From: a virus
DNA length: 48,510 nucleotides
Reading direction: 5' to 3' (one strand)
IMG/VR virus record: IMGVR_UViG_3300044684_000176
Location: 1 to 48,510 of that record
The notes under the pieces were generated by a model. It was not told where the DNA came from. It saw only the letters and a list, made by a program, of their open reading frames with translations, and searched no databases. Each line of letters starts with the position of its first letter. The first letter of the stretch is position 1. Position numbers and translations under genes: made by a program. Shown in pieces: positions 24,744 to 31,404 of the stretch.

Positions 24744-25334
24744 TCAGCTTCCGCCCGAGTTCAGCGGCTGTTGCATCGTCGGCGCGGCCGGGAGCTGGGC
24801 GAGGATTTGCGACACGAGCGTCTGAAGCGCCGCGGTCTTGGCCGTGACCCCGGCCGCGTCTCCGATCGCCTGGGCGGCGCGGGCGTCTTTGACGATCGCG
24901 TACGCCTGCTCAAGCATCGGCTTGACCTTCGCCTTGGTCGCCGCCGGGAGGCCGGCATGGACCGCGGCGAGATAGGCGTTGCCGGCGACGTTGTAGCTCT
25001 GCTCGAAACCGTATTCCGCTTTCGCGATGGTCAGCGGGATCGCGGAGGGGTCGGAGACGGCCGGCCCGCCCGCGCACGCCGCGAGGCCGAGCGCGAAGCC
25101 ACCGAGCGCCAGCACGGCGAGCTTGCGGCTGTGGCGTCGGATGAACGCGGCGAGGCGTCCGCGTTGAGCCAGCCCGAAGAACAGGACGACGGCCAGAACG
25201 ACGAACGCGGCGGCTGACCATGGAAACGACGGCGGCGGCCCGGCCGTCAGGAGCGGGGCGAAGGCCGGGTTGGTCGCGAGGGTCACGGCAACCGCAGCCG
25301 CGGCGACGATTGCCGGTAAGAGAAAGCGATACAT
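24744..25334 (-). CDS. Membrane/lipoprotein-like protein of the lysis region
   Basis: A 196-residue protein with three N-terminal hydrophobic stretches (YRFLLPAIVAAAAVAVTLAT, FPWSAAAFVVLAVVLFFGLA, LAVLALGGFALGLAACAGG); the last ends in a lipobox-like LAAC. A helical domain follows, with AKAEYGFEQSYNVAGNAYLA and KPMLEQAYAIVKDARAAQA, a pattern common in small phage proteins near endolysins. It stands just downstream of the endolysin, so a spanin-like or regulatory lysis role is possible but unproved. A GGGGAGA precedes the ATG at 25334. Confidence 0.65.
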   Translation of the reverse strand: MYRFLLPAIVAAAAVAVTLATNPAFAPLLTAGPPPSFPWSAAAFVVLAVVLFFGLAQRGRLAAFIRRHSRKLAVLALGGFALGLAACAGGPAVSDPSAIPLTIAKAEYGFEQSYNVAGNAYLAAVHAGLPAATKAKVKPMLEQAYAIVKDARAAQAIGDAAGVTAKTAALQTLVSQILAQLPAAPTMQQPLNSGGS

Positions 25335-25360
25335 TTCGGGTGTCTCCCCTGTTGAGCGGA

Positions 25361-25837
25361 TTATCCGCGGTAGAAATCGTGCTGGCCGACGACCGCAACG
25401 AGGTTCTCTTGCGTTGCCCACGACGGCGAGCAAAGGCGCGGGTTGCAGTAGAGCAACGTCCGCGGATCGGCCTTGATCTTGGCGAGCGCCGGATTGCCGC
25501 CGATGATGACGGACGCCGGGTCGCCGCTCTCCGCCCACGCCGCGACGCATTGGCCCCACACGAGCCGTTGCGCCTGGAATTGCTGGAGAAGCTGGACGGC
25601 GCGCGCCTGGGCGTCGGCGAGGGTGTGGCAAATCTCCTCGTAATGCCCTTGCTCCATTTCGCACCAAAAGCCCGAAAACTGGAGCTTCGCGAGCACCGTC
25701 CCCGCGACCGTGCCGTCCGATCGGTAGCCGGCGGCCATGCGATGACGGATGACGAGCCCCACGGCCACCTTCCCGGCGAAGGGCTCGCCCGCGGCTTCGT
25801 CCGCGATGCAGAGCGCGGCAAGCGTCGCGTCATCCAT
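25361..25837 (-). CDS. Endolysin, cell wall hydrolase SleB/CwlJ family
   Basis: A 158-residue peptidoglycan hydrolase of the SleB/CwlJ (Hydrolase_2) type. The start LAALCIADEAAGEPFAGKVA has the likely catalytic Glu in the ADEAAGEP motif, followed by VAVGLVIRHRM, then QFSGFW and the C-terminal ATQENLVAVVGQHDFYRG equivalent to the family GNHxFY end. The domain fills the whole protein, and no signal peptide is present, so export depends on the holin. It lies between the holin-like gene and the lipoprotein-like gene. Confidence 0.85.
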   Translation of the reverse strand: MDDATLAALCIADEAAGEPFAGKVAVGLVIRHRMAAGYRSDGTVAGTVLAKLQFSGFWCEMEQGHYEEICHTLADAQARAVQLLQQFQAQRLVWGQCVAAWAESGDPASVIIGGNPALAKIKADPRTLLYCNPRLCSPSWATQENLVAVVGQHDFYRG

Positions 25838-25839
25838 GG

Positions 25840-26265
25840 TCAGAGCCCCGCGCCGGGCGGCATGGTGACGGAGCGGATAGCCTCGCTCATGGCGGCGGTA
25901 CGCGCCGCGTCCACGACCGGGTCCACGCCGGGCGCGGGGGGCGGAGCCCTGACCACGAGCGACGGGGCCGGCGAGGGCGGAGGCGTGTAGAGCGCGTCGA
26001 ACCAATGGTTCCGCTGCATTTCCTTAGCGAACCACCCCCAAGCGAAGGTGAACGCGAAGACGCAGAGCCCGGCGACAATGTCGGTGAACGGGCCTTCATC
26101 GCTCGGGCTCATCGCGCCCTTAGCCACGAGCCACACGCCGAGGCCCGTAACGACGTGACGGACAGCCATGCCGTAGAGCTGTTTCACCATGCTCGGCGGC
26201 TGAGGCGCGGAACCAAGCGCGGCCGGAGACGTTACGGCCCCGGTCGTCGTGTTCGTGTCGGTCAT
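25840..26265 (-). CDS. Putative holin (Pam3 gp28-like)
   Basis: A 141-residue protein with two transmembrane segments: AVRHVVTGLGVWLVAKGAM (about 33-51) and DIVAGLCVFAFTFAWGWFAK (about 62-81). The RHxxTGxGxxLVAKG pattern and the WxWFAK end match a small holin-like family known from Pam3-type phages. The C-terminal 50 residues are proline-rich and then acidic/neutral, probably cytoplasmic. It lies two bases upstream of the endolysin, supporting a lysis role. Confidence 0.75.
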   Translation of the reverse strand: MTDTNTTTGAVTSPAALGSAPQPPSMVKQLYGMAVRHVVTGLGVWLVAKGAMSPSDEGPFTDIVAGLCVFAFTFAWGWFAKEMQRNHWFDALYTPPPSPAPSLVVRAPPPAPGVDPVVDAARTAAMSEAIRSVTMPPGAGL

Positions 26266-26275
26266 GGGAAGCCCC

Positions 26276-26605
26276 CTAGTGGTGCGGAAATTTGGTGATC
26301 GCCAGCGCGCCGCCCGCTGCGGCCACGAGGATTTTGGTCGCCTCTTGGACGATGAAGACCCACGGCTTGCGCTGCGCGAGATCGGCCCGGCGTTGCGACT
26401 CCAGCTCGCCAACCCGGGTCTTGAGGCTGTTCAGCTCGGCTGTCAGCTCTTTGAGCCGGCCGTCGAGGTTCAACCCCTCGATAAACGCCGCGCCCTTCTG
26501 GAGCGCCGCTACATCGGCGCGCATCGCCGCCATATCCTGAGCGATTTGCTGCAAGAGCATCAACGCGGGATCGGTCGGCGTGAACGCCGGCTTGGGATCA
26601 GACAT
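26276..26605 (-). CDS. Coiled-coil protein with C-terminal membrane anchor (XhlA-like)
   Basis: A 109-residue protein with a coiled coil at 18-75 (LMLLQQIAQDMAAMRADVAA, KELTAELNSLKTRVGELESQ) and one transmembrane segment at the C-terminus (WVFIVQEATKILVAAAGGAL), the layout of XhlA haemolysin-type lysis proteins. Start ATG 26605 lies behind GGGGGCGCG; a longer frame is ignored. It heads the lysis genes and could be an accessory holin or a spanin-like partner. Confidence 0.65.
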   Translation of the reverse strand: MSDPKPAFTPTDPALMLLQQIAQDMAAMRADVAALQKGAAFIEGLNLDGRLKELTAELNSLKTRVGELESQRRADLAQRKPWVFIVQEATKILVAAAGGALAITKFPHH

Positions 26606-26635
26606 AGACGCGCCCCCGAGCGCTGCAATCGTGCC

Positions 26636-26648
26636 GCATAGCGCTACG
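26636..26648. repeat. Element A, degenerate third copy
   Basis: GCATAGCGCTACG, the 13-bp near-palindromic core of the 30-bp element found at 23968 and 27304, placed about 30 bases upstream of the start of the 26276-26605 gene. Confidence 0.45.
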
Positions 26649-26685
26649 GTGGTTCGCCCGTCTTGCCTAGCGCCGGTCTGCATGG

Positions 26686-26961
26686 TCAGGCCCGCGGGAG
26701 CGTGACCGGTACGCCGCATTCCGCACACCACCACCGCGAGCCGTCGCCGCTGGCCGGTGTGTCGCAGCGGGTGCAGCTCGGAACGGCGGCGAGCGGCTTG
26801 GTGGGCGTGCCGTGTGGAACGACCGCCCTTTGCGGGGGCATGACGTCCGGTACGACGCGCAGCGGAGGGGGCGGCGCGGTGTTGGCCCGCTTGCGCGGTG
26901 CGCGGCGCTCTACGGCCTCGCCAAACGCCCCGAGCGCCGTCGCCAAGGTCGCCCGACCCAT
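26686..26961 (-). CDS. Small zinc-ribbon protein, unknown
   Basis: A 91-residue protein with a basic proline-rich middle (APRKRANTAPPPPLRVVPDV) and a C-terminal zinc ribbon with two CxxC pairs (PSCTRCDTPAS, then WCAECGVPV). ATG 26961 lies three bases after the stop of the TetR-like gene, so the two are coupled. The ribbon suggests nucleic-acid or protein binding; together with its HTH neighbour it may be a regulatory pair for late or lysis genes. Confidence 0.6.
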   Translation of the reverse strand: MGRATLATALGAFGEAVERRAPRKRANTAPPPPLRVVPDVMPPQRAVVPHGTPTKPLAAVPSCTRCDTPASGDGSRWWCAECGVPVTLPRA

Positions 26962-26966
26962 GGCGC

Positions 26967-27290
26967 TCACGCGGCGACAGCGGGCGCGCCGGCCCACAGG
27001 CTGCGGAAGTAGGCGGCGCGCTTCGGGGCGACTTCGTCGAGCACGGCCAGCAGCTCCGCGCCCCGCGCGTCGTTCAGGTACGGCCGGCCCATCGCGGCGG
27101 CGAAGAGGTCTTCCTTGTCGCGGAAGTGAACGAAAATCGAGCCGGTCGACCGCTCGGCCGCAAAAGCGACGTCGCGGACGGTCACGGCTTCAAAGCCGCG
27201 CGCCTCGAAAAGCGACCGGGCGACGGCGACGATGCGCGCCCGGTTGGCTTCGCCGCGCTCGCGACGCTTGCCGGTGGTGGTGGTCTTCAT
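26967..27290 (-). CDS. Short TetR-type HTH protein
   Basis: A 107-residue protein with a TetR/AcrR N-terminal DNA-binding domain: ARIVAVARSLFEARGFEAVT, VRDVAFAAERSTGSIFVHFR, then DKEDLFAAAMG, the full classic helix-turn-helix with its flanking helices. Normal TetR repressors have about 190 residues; here the ligand-binding part is reduced to about 40 residues. It starts at ATG 27290 behind GGGGGCG, between small terminase and lysis genes. Likely a transcription regulator without the usual effector pocket. A similar mini protein is at 35683-36000. Confidence 0.78.
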   Translation of the reverse strand: MKTTTTGKRRERGEANRARIVAVARSLFEARGFEAVTVRDVAFAAERSTGSIFVHFRDKEDLFAAAMGRPYLNDARGAELLAVLDEVAPKRAAYFRSLWAGAPAVAA

Positions 27291-27303
27291 CAACGCCCCC
27301 GAT

Positions 27304-27333
27304 GGTTCGAAGCGTAGCGCTATGCTGATTCGC
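27304..27333. repeat. 30-bp element A, copy 2, overlapping the end of terS
   Basis: Identical over 30 bases to 23968-23997; contains the small terminase stop codon and lies directly before the ribosome site of the TetR-like gene. The matching stop at copy 1 has no gene in front, which suggests duplication from here or a selected regulatory site. Confidence 0.6.
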
Positions 27334-28081
27334 CGTTTTTCAAAAAGTCGGCGTAGGCCGCCGCCGCGTCCATGGCGTCGCCGCTCTCGACTTTCGCAAG
27401 GGCCGCGGCCAGCCCGACTTGTCCGGTGAGCGAGACTTTCACCGAGTCGTTAAATGCGCCGATGATCCGGCCGAGCGTCTCTAGGCATTTGGTCTTGTCG
27501 GCGAAGAGAACCTCAATCCCGTTCTTCGTCCGCTTGACGCCTTGGAACAGGAATTTAGCGCCGGAACTCAGATAACGCGTGTCCTTATACACGTCGCGCT
27601 CGACGCCCTCGCCGCCGCATTCGGGGCAATCCTCATTCGGCTCGCGGAAATGCTGATACCCGAAGCCGCCGGCGATCTCCGGCAACTTGCCGCCGTCGCG
27701 CTCGGCCTTCTCAAGAGCCGCTAGGTACTCGCGCTCGCGCCATTGGTAGGCGTGCCCCTCGCCCCAGCAATGACGGCAGCAACCAACCCGCAAGCTCGTC
27801 AGCTCGTTCGGGTCGACTAGAGAGACCTCGGTATAGATTTGCTGAAGACGCGCGAGGTCTATCACACCCGCCGTCTGCGCCGTCGCTTCCCGCTGAATTT
27901 GTGTAATTCTCGCGGTAATTTTGCGGTCTGCTAAGAGGCGGCTCGCCTCGCTCGCCATCCAGCTCTTGAGCTGGGCGTTCTCGTCGCCAACGTACGCCGC
28001 CCGATACGCGCTCGGTCCCGAGCGATGCACGGCGAAGTGCTGGCAAAAGGCTTCCTGTTTAGCGGTGAGTAGCTCGTCCAT
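27320..28081 (-). CDS. terS: Terminase small subunit
   Basis: A 253-residue small terminase, which recognises phage DNA for packaging. The N-terminal helical domain (LTAKQEAFCQHFAVHRSGPS, YRAAYVGDENAQLKSWMASE, RLLADRKITARITQIQREAT) is typical. It also contains a zinc ribbon, CCRHCWGEGHAYQW and CPECGGEGVERDV, seen in a subset of phage small terminases. It begins the late operon immediately next to the origin-like region and is about 4 kb from the large subunit. The start is ATG 28081. Confidence 0.82.
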   Translation of the reverse strand: MDELLTAKQEAFCQHFAVHRSGPSAYRAAYVGDENAQLKSWMASEASRLLADRKITARITQIQREATAQTAGVIDLARLQQIYTEVSLVDPNELTSLRVGCCRHCWGEGHAYQWREREYLAALEKAERDGGKLPEIAGGFGYQHFREPNEDCPECGGEGVERDVYKDTRYLSSGAKFLFQGVKRTKNGIEVLFADKTKCLETLGRIIGAFNDSVKVSLTGQVGLAAALAKVESGDAMDAAAAYADFLKNGESA

Positions 28082-28838
28082 GGTGAGCGCAGAGCTAGGG
28101 CCGTTCGTTAATTAGCGCAACGCCCCCGAGGGTCACGGGTTGAGCGAACCGTGTGAGGATGCAACTTGCCAGTATCAAAGCGCGTACTGGCCTGAAATTT
28201 CGCCTTATAGATCAATCGTTTACAGGATGTTCTCGTTATGTCCGAGCCAGTACGTACTGGCTTTCGAAATTCGCCTGTTAGATCAAGGACTTAACCCGTT
28301 TTCAGAACATCGTTCAGGCCAGTACGTACTGGCTTCATAAGTCATTGAACCGTAAGGGCTTTTTCGGGTTATCCACAGAAACGGGCCAAAAATTGAAAAT
28401 CATACGCGAGCGCGCTCCCGCCCCTGCATGCGTACGTGCGCGCCCGCGCCTCTGTGTGCGCCCGCACGGACTTTGCGGTTTCATACTGGCCGCTGTGGAT
28501 AACGTTCGAATTTCCCTTACGGTTCAATGACTTATGAAGCCAGTACGTACTGGCCCACACCGCCGCTATTTTAGGGGTTAAGTCCTTGAACCGTAAGGGT
28601 TTTTCGGAAAGCCAGTACGTACTGGCCGCCTACTGGCGGTTGTGCGCGCCTACTGCCAGTTGAGCCGCCACCTCCGTTAATTAACGAACCCTTACGCAAT
28701 AAGGGGTTATAATTTAACGAGGCCCTCCCGAGCGCCGCCGGTAATTATAGAGGGCCGGGACGGGCGGCTCCGGAAAAATAAAAAGCCGCCCCGGAATTAC
28801 CGGAGCGGCCTTAGACGTTCGTTATTTTTGCCGGTAAT
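28082..28838. other. Noncoding region with dyad-symmetric iterons and DnaA boxes: candidate replication origin
   Basis: No gene; base composition is visibly more AT-rich than the rest. Four perfect copies of the palindrome GCCAGTACGTACTGGC lie at 28246, 28318, 28539 and 28611, with a degenerate pair at 28168-28191. The inner two belong to a 41-bp perfect inverted repeat (28318-28358 / 28514-28554). Two perfect DnaA boxes TTATCCACA face each other at 28369-28377 (+) and 28494-28502 (-). All are symmetric about 28436; the outer palindromes stand 72 bp from the inner ones on both sides. CGTTAATTAACG and an AACCC/GGGTT hairpin lie to the right. Typical of an origin with an iteron-binding initiator. 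Confidence 0.78.
28774..28809 (-). terminator. Rho-independent terminator at the end of the accessory operon
   Basis: A 10-bp stem (GCCGCTCCGG / CCGGGGCGGC on the minus strand, one mismatch) with a 5-base loop, followed by TTTTTATTTTT. It insulates the origin region from the minus-strand accessory operon. Confidence 0.8.
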
Positions 28839-29147
28839 TTAGACAGTCGTTCCCGGCTGCGGCCCGTCGTTAATTAACGGGAGCGATTTCGCCCCGTACC
28901 GGTCGCGAACCGGCGTGACCTTCGCGCCCAGCCGGCGGCCGATCGCGGCGAGGTTCCGCAAGTCGTCGACCGTCAGGCCGTGGCCCACGCTGCGATGACC
29001 GGGCACGCTCTCGGGGAACATATCCGCGGCGAGCTGCACCATTTCGAGCGCGTCTTGCTCGCGGTCGGTGAGGGCTTGGCGGCGCTCGGCGGCCATCCAG
29101 CCCCAGGCGCACACGAGCGCCGCTATCAAGAGGATGCCTTCAGCCAT
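28839..29147 (-). CDS. Small membrane protein, last gene of accessory operon
   Basis: A 102-residue protein with an N-terminal transmembrane segment (EGILLIAALVCAWGWMAAER) and a soluble part with QDALEMVQLAADMFPESVPG and GLTVDDLRNLAAIGRRLGAK. It overlaps the preceding gene by eight bases and is followed by a terminator. Not recognised; a host membrane-targeted early function is conceivable. Confidence 0.65.
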   Translation of the reverse strand: MAEGILLIAALVCAWGWMAAERRQALTDREQDALEMVQLAADMFPESVPGHRSVGHGLTVDDLRNLAAIGRRLGAKVTPVRDRYGAKSLPLINDGPQPGTTV

Positions 29148-29343
29148 TGCCGCGGTCCCCCGGGGAAGCCTGATCCTTCGGCTGGGACAGGAGCGCTTCG
29201 ATGATCTCGGCCGACTCCGCGTGCTTGTTGCAGTCGGCGCAGGAGCAGCTTCCCTCGTGCTCCTCCAGGGCGCGCAGATGGTTTCGCGCGCGTTCCTCGA
29301 TCTCGCGTCGCCCCTCTAAGGCGGAGTCATTTCCTTCAGCCAT
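29140..29343 (-). CDS. Small Cys-rich helical protein
   Basis: A 67-residue acidic protein with a helix EGRREIEERARNHLRALEEH, a Cys cluster SCSCADCNKHAESAE that probably binds metal, and a second helix EIIEALLSQPKDQ. ATG 29343 is used; a TTG just before would add one residue. It overlaps both neighbours by eight bases. Unknown family. Confidence 0.62.
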   Translation of the reverse strand: MAEGNDSALEGRREIEERARNHLRALEEHEGSCSCADCNKHAESAEIIEALLSQPKDQASPGDRGNG

Positions 29344-29617
29344 CAATGAGCCCTCCCATGCCCGGCAGGTAGCCCGCCAGCCGCCACGCCACCACGTCGG
29401 TCTTGGAGCCCGTGAGCGTCCAGTCGAGGCCGAACGCCTCCATCTGCGCGAGGATATGGCCGTCAGCCTGCATCACGTCCACGAGCGCGCCCCGTACGAG
29501 GCCCGGGGGCCGCGCGCCGTAGGACTCGCGGTAGCCCGACGCCACCGCGACCCGTCTCGCCGTGACCCCGTGGCCCGGCCGTTCGAAAGCGGAGAGGATC
29601 ACGCGCCGGCCCTCCAT
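29336..29617 (-). CDS. Small protein with LDW-DVVAWR motif (paralogue of next gene)
   Basis: A 93-residue protein ending with EAFGLDWTLTGSKTDVVAWR, a motif frequent in unnamed phage proteins. The same motif, LDWSHMGRASDIVAWR, ends the protein of the adjacent upstream gene (29599-29877), so the two arose by tandem duplication. Start ATG 29617 overlaps the stop of the neighbour; the longer frame from 29632 is less likely. Function unknown. Confidence 0.65.
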   Translation of the reverse strand: MEGRRVILSAFERPGHGVTARRVAVASGYRESYGARPPGLVRGALVDVMQADGHILAQMEAFGLDWTLTGSKTDVVAWRLAGYLPGMGGLIDG

Positions 29618-29877
29618 GCGGTGAAACGCCACGCCACGATATCGGAGGCGCGGCCCATGTGCGACCAGTCGAGCGAAAGCGGGTAAACGGCGTTGAGCCG
29701 GCCGCCGTCACGAAGGCGCGCGTCGACCGCCCAGCCCGCGCCCAGGTAGCCCGGGAAGCGGCCGTCTGAGATCGTCCAGCCGCGGAACGCGAGCCGGCTC
29801 GGGATTTCGTCGAGGTTGGTTTCAGGCGGCGAACCGCCCCAAGCGAGGCGGTCCCGCGCCTCCCGTATGTGTGTCAT
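29599..29877 (-). CDS. Small protein with LDW-DIVAWR motif (paralogue)
   Basis: A 92-residue protein (start THIREARDRLAWGGSPPETN, then SRLAFRGWTISDGRFPGYLG) whose end YPLSLDWSHMGRASDIVAWR matches its downstream neighbour. In both, about 50 residues of variable sequence precede the LDW motif, which is a short beta-rich module. It overlaps the C2H2-like gene by 56 bases, an unusually long overlap. Confidence 0.65.
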   Translation of the reverse strand: MTHIREARDRLAWGGSPPETNLDEIPSRLAFRGWTISDGRFPGYLGAGWAVDARLRDGGRLNAVYPLSLDWSHMGRASDIVAWRFTAWRAGA

Positions 29878-30034
29878 CTGTCGCCCCCTGGCGTTGGTGA
29901 TGCAGCTCGGCGGGGTGCTCCCGCTCTATGTGTTGGGAGATCGCCCGCACGGCCAGGACATGACCGCGGAGCGTCTCCGCGACGGGCCGCTCATATCCAC
30001 AGACCGGACAGCGGAGCGGCGACGTCTGACGCAT
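29822..30034 (-). CDS. Small C2H2-like zinc finger protein
   Basis: A 70-residue protein with the zinc finger pattern RCPVCGYERPVAETLRGHVL followed by SQHIEREHPAELH, that is two Cys three residues apart and His residues with finger spacing. It may bind nucleic acid. Its C-terminus (GGAGPPRLGRFAA) lies in the overlap with the next gene. A possible promoter precedes it by 30 bases. Confidence 0.62.
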   Translation of the reverse strand: MRQTSPLRCPVCGYERPVAETLRGHVLAVRAISQHIEREHPAELHHQRQGATDDTHTGGAGPPRLGRFAA

Positions 30035-30063
30035 GGTGTAGCCTCACAAAAGTTGACGGACCA

Positions 30064-30092
30064 TTACTAGGCCCGCGGCGATGCGACGTAAA
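30064..30092 (-). promoter_or_regulatory. Possible internal promoter
   Basis: On the minus strand TTTACG, a 17-base spacer and TAGTAA precede the start at 30034. The 66-base gap is the longest inside the accessory operon. The match to consensus is moderate. Confidence 0.35.
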
Positions 30093-30100
30093 TAGTAACG

Positions 30101-30310
30101 TTATGCTTCCCGGGCGAGCCGCTCGGTGTCGACCCACACGCCCCAACCGGTCGCGACGCCCAGGACGCCGGGAAACTCGACGACGACCATTCCGCCCGGT
30201 ACGGCCCCGGGGTGGTCTATGACGACGCCTGCGGCCCCCGCCGGGAGGGTGAATGTCGTTCCGTTGATGGGCAGCGGACGCGTGAGGTAGACGCGGTCCC
30301 CGGGCTTCAT
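30101..30310 (-). CDS. Small beta-barrel-like protein, unknown
   Basis: A 69-residue protein (KPGDRVYLTRPLPINGTTFT, then LPAGAAGVVIDHPGAVPGGM and VVVEFPGVLGVATGWGVWVD). The KPGDRVYL and GVVIDH strands resemble small SH3-like barrels found in many phage proteins. ATG 30310 overlaps the stop of its upstream neighbour. Unknown role. Confidence 0.65.
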   Translation of the reverse strand: MKPGDRVYLTRPLPINGTTFTLPAGAAGVVIDHPGAVPGGMVVVEFPGVLGVATGWGVWVDTERLAREA

Positions 30311-30585
30311 ACGCGCCGCCCGCGCACGTCCACCACGGCGAGGACGTTGGGGATTTTGACCGTGGGCGTCTGGTAGACGAGCACGTGCGCCCACCGGCCG
30401 CCCTCGTGCGTCGTGACGATCGAAAAACGGCCCCCGTCCGCATTCTGCGGCTCGCCGTCGAGCCAGCGCAGCGCTCGGCGATAGATCACGGATTCGAGGG
30501 TCTTCCCGTGTTTGGCGTGTCGGGCCGCGAGCACGGCGACGACGCGGCGAAGGCGTCGGAAATAGGCGGGTTCCTCCACGGTCAC
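30307..30585 (-). CDS. Small unknown protein
   Basis: A 92-residue basic protein (YFRRLRRVVAVLAARHAKHG, KTLESVIYRRALRWLDGEPQ, then RFSIVTTHEGGRWAHVLVYQ). Start GTG 30585 overlaps the stop of the preceding gene (GTGA); the stop overlaps the next start. A helical DNA-binding-like first half followed by strands; no family recognised. Confidence 0.62.
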   Translation of the reverse strand: MTVEEPAYFRRLRRVVAVLAARHAKHGKTLESVIYRRALRWLDGEPQNADGGRFSIVTTHEGGRWAHVLVYQTPTVKIPNVLAVVDVRGRRV

Positions 30586-31037
30586 GCCCCCGGGTTCGCT
30601 TGGCGGAATAGCGCCATGAAGCGCCGGGCCGCCTCGGGGGAGTGGAACGAGACGGAGACGACCTTGTAGCCCCCGGCCGGGCCGGCCGTGGTGAGCTGCG
30701 CGTCCCTGGCCGCGTTGAGCGCGCCGCGGAGCTGGACGGCGAGGCTGGGGGTGTCGGTGATGCTCTTCGCCCAGGCGGGGGCGACCCGCTTTCGATAGTC
30801 CGCGTCGAGGTCACGCCCGGTCGCGTAGTGGGGATTCAACGCCGGTACTTCCTCGGCTCTGGCCGGCGGGGGAGTGGTCATCGCACGCCGGAGGTCTTCC
30901 GGGTCGACGGCGACGCCCGTTGCAGACGTAAGCTCGTCCAGAGCCGCGAGAAGGCGGCGCAGCGTGGCGCGCCGGATCATAACGAGGCCGTTGTCTAGGT
31001 CAGTCTGCGCCTCTTGACGCGCTTCGTCCAAGGTCAT
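30582..31037 (-). CDS. Unknown accessory protein
   Basis: A 151-residue protein with an N-terminal helical part (ARQEAQTDLDNGLVMIRRAT, LRRLLAALDELTSATG) and a C-terminal part with AVQLRGALNAARDAQLTTAG and YKVVSVSFHSPEAARRFMAL. Several related phage proteins carry the SFHSPEAARRF-type ending, all unnamed. It is coupled to the next gene by a GTGA overlap. Confidence 0.6.
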   Translation of the reverse strand: MTLDEARQEAQTDLDNGLVMIRRATLRRLLAALDELTSATGVAVDPEDLRRAMTTPPPARAEEVPALNPHYATGRDLDADYRKRVAPAWAKSITDTPSLAVQLRGALNAARDAQLTTAGPAGGYKVVSVSFHSPEAARRFMALFRQANPGA

Positions 31038-31043
31038 CGTCTC

Positions 31044-31238
31044 TCACTTTCTGCAATTGCCGCAAAAGTCGTGCGGGTAGTCGTCTGTTTGAGGGTTGTT
31101 ATCCGAAACCTCTAAGAAGTCCTGGTGATGCTTCGGAATACCCCGCCCGCACAACGTACGGCGGCGGTCCCCGATCACGGGGCGGATATGCCATTTCTTC
31201 CCGCCCCATCTAACGAGCTGCACGTTTCTTGCCTCCAT
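31044..31238 (-). CDS. Small zinc-binding-like protein
   Basis: A 64-residue protein with WHIRPVIGDRRRTLCGR and FCGNCRK at the end, one Cys plus a CxxC pair and nearby His residues, which suggest a metal site. The motif KKWHIRP...LCG...FCGNCRK is frequent in tiny phage proteins of unknown role. It overlaps its neighbour by 29 bases. Confidence 0.65.
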   Translation of the reverse strand: MEARNVQLVRWGGKKWHIRPVIGDRRRTLCGRGIPKHHQDFLEVSDNNPQTDDYPHDFCGNCRK

Positions 31239-31404
31239 TGTCTCGATACAGCGCGACTTTCTCAGTCCGCGCCTCTAGGTACGCCAGGAATAGGGCCGCC
31301 CCGCGCTGGCGTCGAAACCCGTACGCCTCGCCGTCCACCGTGACCGTGTAGCGGCCCGGGGCGTTCAAGGCGTCGAGCGGCCACCACGCGGGGCGGGCGG
31401 TCAC
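31210..31404 (-). CDS. Small unknown protein
   Basis: A 64-residue basic protein (PAWWPLDALNAPGRYTVTVD, then GFRRQRGAALFLAYLEARTE) that starts with a GTG overlapping the preceding stop. The APGRYTVTVDGEAYGF segment is a likely beta hairpin. Unknown function. Confidence 0.6.
   Translation of the reverse strand: MTARPAWWPLDALNAPGRYTVTVDGEAYGFRRQRGAALFLAYLEARTEKVALYRDNGGKKRAAR

Noticed and set aside
28168-28626. Repeats at the intergenic region as a CRISPR array
   Set aside because: The repeated unit is a perfect palindrome with spacers of unequal length and mirrored sequence, and no cas gene is present; an origin is a far better fit.
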